The notes under the pieces were generated by a model, which did not search any database, was not told where the DNA came from, and saw only the letters and a list, made by a program, of their open reading frames with translations. Positions 62,552 through 64,000 of a stretch of DNA of 64,000 nt are shown one piece after another. Each line of letters starts with the position of its first letter. Position 1 is the stretch's first letter. Made by a program: the position numbers and the translations under genes. Origin of the DNA: Flavivirga jejuensis (lineage in GTDB: Bacteria > Bacteroidota > Bacteroidia > Flavobacteriales > Flavobacteriaceae); assembly GCF_030540765.1 (NCBI RefSeq), contig NZ_JAUOEL010000003.1, positions 248,001-312,000 on the forward strand, in the 5' to 3' direction.

Positions 62552-64000
62552 TATCCTAAATATTTATCTCCCTTCCTGAATTTTCTTATTTCGCTTTCCA
62601 AATCTATATTAGAGGATTTAATATTAAATTTTTTTAAATTCTTTTTAGAGCGTTTTAACTGATTTGCCGCTTTATAAATAGACTTATATTTCCCTCCTTT
62701 TTCAGATACAAATCCCCCTTCTTTAGCAGCTTTGAATGTTACTGATTCATTGGCGTCTGTAATAACTTCGATCATATCATTTTGAGTTAAGTCTGTCATA
62801 TCTATAATAGCCTTAGCTGGAACATCATAAATAAAAGCCAGATTATCTGTGTGCCGCGGTGCCCCTTTTCGTGATTTTTTATTTGGCTTTTCAGGATGTT
62901 CTCCATTAAACATAGTTACTGTAGAATTCCAATTTGCAGATTCTGTATATGCGCTTACTTTTAGTAGTGCCTTTTTAATGGCTTCATCTTCTCTGTTTGT
63001 ATAGTTTAATAATTTAAGACCTTCTAAAAGTAATTTTAAACCTTCTGTATAAATAGGAATGCCTCGCTCCACTGCTTGTAAAAGTCTAGATCGAATTTCT
63101 TCCAAATCTATATTTCCAGTCTTCCTACCTTTTTTTATTAATTGCCACGCCCAAATAACAGATCCATCTGGCATCCATTCTTTCCAATTGGCAAGATTTT
63201 TTGCCCAATTGTGAAGCCTATCAAATTTTTCCAACCTTAATAAATAATACGCCCCTATAGCTGCAGCACTAGGGTTTGTCATTTTTCCATATAATAAATC
63301 TTCTGCAGAAACTTCTTTTAAGTATGAGTGCTCATAAAGTTCTTCTGCTTTTTCATTAGCATTAGTACCAAGCAATGTGAGGATGGTTTCGGCTTCCCAA
63401 TTTTCTGTAGTGATAGTAATTTCGAGTGGGTGTACAAATTTTGTAGGACCGTCATTAGGTTTTATTAAACATTTTAGCTCTCTAGCTGGGGGTAAAGCAA
63501 TAAAACGCCAAGGAATATTAGGACCTCCGACTTGTAAAAATTGTAACTCTTCATTTATATGAAAAGTATAACTTACGCCATCTTGATCCCACGAACTTGA
63601 GTCTGTAATATTAAGTTTTTTTGTTGTCCATTGTTCATTACTTAAATGCCAAAGACGAATCCAAGAGCCTAAATATTTTGTATCATTCAAATTAACTTTG
63701 GATGTCGCAGCAACTTGTTTTGACATGTGTGCCCATTCATGAGTTTCGTGAGGACTTAATGTAGAAAGATCAAATTCTATTTTATACTCCGATTGCGAGT
63801 CAACTTTAACGACTTGCTCCATTTCTTTTCCAGAGGGAAGAACAAGGGAGATCACATACATGCCAGATTCCAATTCTATAGATTGGGAATCTTTACCTGT
63901 AAGCCAAAAGGATTTAACTTCTTTAAAAGCTGCATCAAATATTTTAACCTTTTTAGGAATTTGCTTTGCATCAAAACTATTAACAATAGTATGTATATCT
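62551..64000 (-). CDS. Large protein of unknown function (5' end outside window)
   Basis: The frame is open to the right edge, so the N-terminus is missing; about 482 residues are visible. The TTG at 63873 is not a convincing start because coding-like sequence (KKVKIFDAAFKEVKSFWLTG) continues before it. The first part reads like a small beta-sandwich (IELESGMYVISLVLPSG). A helical-repeat region follows (AAAIGAYYLLRLEKFDRLHN, then EIRSRLLQAVERGIPIYTEG), then a C-terminal basic stretch (KAANQLKRSKKNLKKF). No family recognised. Its tight coupling to the metallo-beta-lactamase-fold gene suggests an adaptor or regulatory partner. Confidence 0.55.
   Translation of the reverse strand, partial: DIHTIVNSFDAKQIPKKVKIFDAAFKEVKSFWLTGKDSQSIELESGMYVISLVLPSGKEMEQVVKVDSQSEYKIEFDLSTLSPHETHEWAHMSKQVAATSKVNLNDTKYLGSWIRLWHLSNEQWTTKKLNITDSSSWDQDGVSYTFHINEELQFLQVGGPNIPWRFIALPPARELKCLIKPNDGPTKFVHPLEITITTENWEAETILTLLGTNANEKAEELYEHSYLKEVSAEDLLYGKMTNPSAAAIGAYYLLRLEKFDRLHNWAKNLANWKEWMPDGSVIWAWQLIKKGRKTGNIDLEEIRSRLLQAVERGIPIYTEGLKLLLEGLKLLNYTNREDEAIKKALLKVSAYTESANWNSTVTMFNGEHPEKPNKKSRKGAPRHTDNLAFIYDVPAKAIIDMTDLTQNDMIEVITDANESVTFKAAKEGGFVSEKGGKYKSIYKAANQLKRSKKNLKKFNIKSSNIDLESEIRKFRKGDKYLG

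Noticed and set aside
1-64000. CRISPR arrays, tRNA/rRNA genes, insertion sequences and known riboswitches
   Set aside because: None was recognised by eye on either strand; repeats present are intergenic elements, the fibre duplications and the lipoprotein 11-mers.

Overview
The window is a low-GC chromosomal segment from a member of the Bacteroidota, most likely a marine-type Flavobacteriaceae. The evidence is two SusC/SusD pairs, AraC regulators beside them, TATTTTTG-type -7 promoter boxes, many lipoproteins with short MKK-type signal peptides, and fabD/lspA/waaA/galE housekeeping genes with flavobacterial character. No rRNA, tRNA, CRISPR array, insertion sequence or phage integrase was seen.

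Layout. 1-2545: housekeeping genes (FAD-dependent dehydrogenase fragment, fabD, lspA). 2727-9276: first nutrient-uptake locus (SusD, SusC and a membrane-embedded AraC-type sensor/regulator). 9496-13066: surface-sugar genes (galE, a DegT/DnrJ-type sugar aminotransferase, and waaA on the opposite strand). 13186-13548: an alanine-rich 11-residue-repeat lipoprotein, followed by a duplicated intergenic repeat. 14064-24187: second SusC/SusD locus, carrying two large FG-GAP/ASPIC (CRTAC1-like) proteins. 24404-29874: a cupin-AraC regulator, a GH3 beta-glucosidase lipoprotein and a GPH-family sugar symporter.

30356-59119 is the unusual part. Two operons, one on each strand, together encode a type II secretion/type IV pilus-like machine. 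The minus operon (38034 down to 30356) has a pseudopilin, a short prepilin peptidase, the GspE ATPase, two tail-fibre-like proteins, the secretin, and GspL-like and GspM/PilO-like proteins. The plus operon (53203 to 59119) has two lipoproteins, a tail-fibre-like protein, a GspC/PilP-like protein, a GspK-like protein with polymer-type beta repeats, two more pseudopilins and GspF. Between them lie an orphan NarL-type response regulator, a degraded fibre gene, an OmpH/Skp-like chaperone, another fibre protein, a DUF2059-like protein, a lipoprotein, and a two-gene RHS system ending in an HNH-like toxin domain followed at once by a probable immunity gene.

Three promoters in this region, upstream of 38034, 39437 and 53203, share one architecture. 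Each has two TAAGG-N5-CCTTA dyads exactly 22 bp apart, and a TANTTTKA -7 box starting exactly 23 bp after the last base of the proximal dyad. A fourth dyad pair lies upstream of the response regulator. This ties the two halves of the machine, and by position the chaperone/fibre/RHS block, into one regulon. My working hypothesis is a dedicated export or surface-display system for fibre-like proteins and possibly RHS toxins, controlled by the local response regulator.

59155-64000 is an accessory module on the minus strand: a small membrane protein, an amidohydrolase-type protein with inserted membrane segments, a ComEC-like metallo-beta-lactamase-fold protein, and a large unidentified protein cut off by the window edge. 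It may be a conflict/defence cassette, but that is inference.
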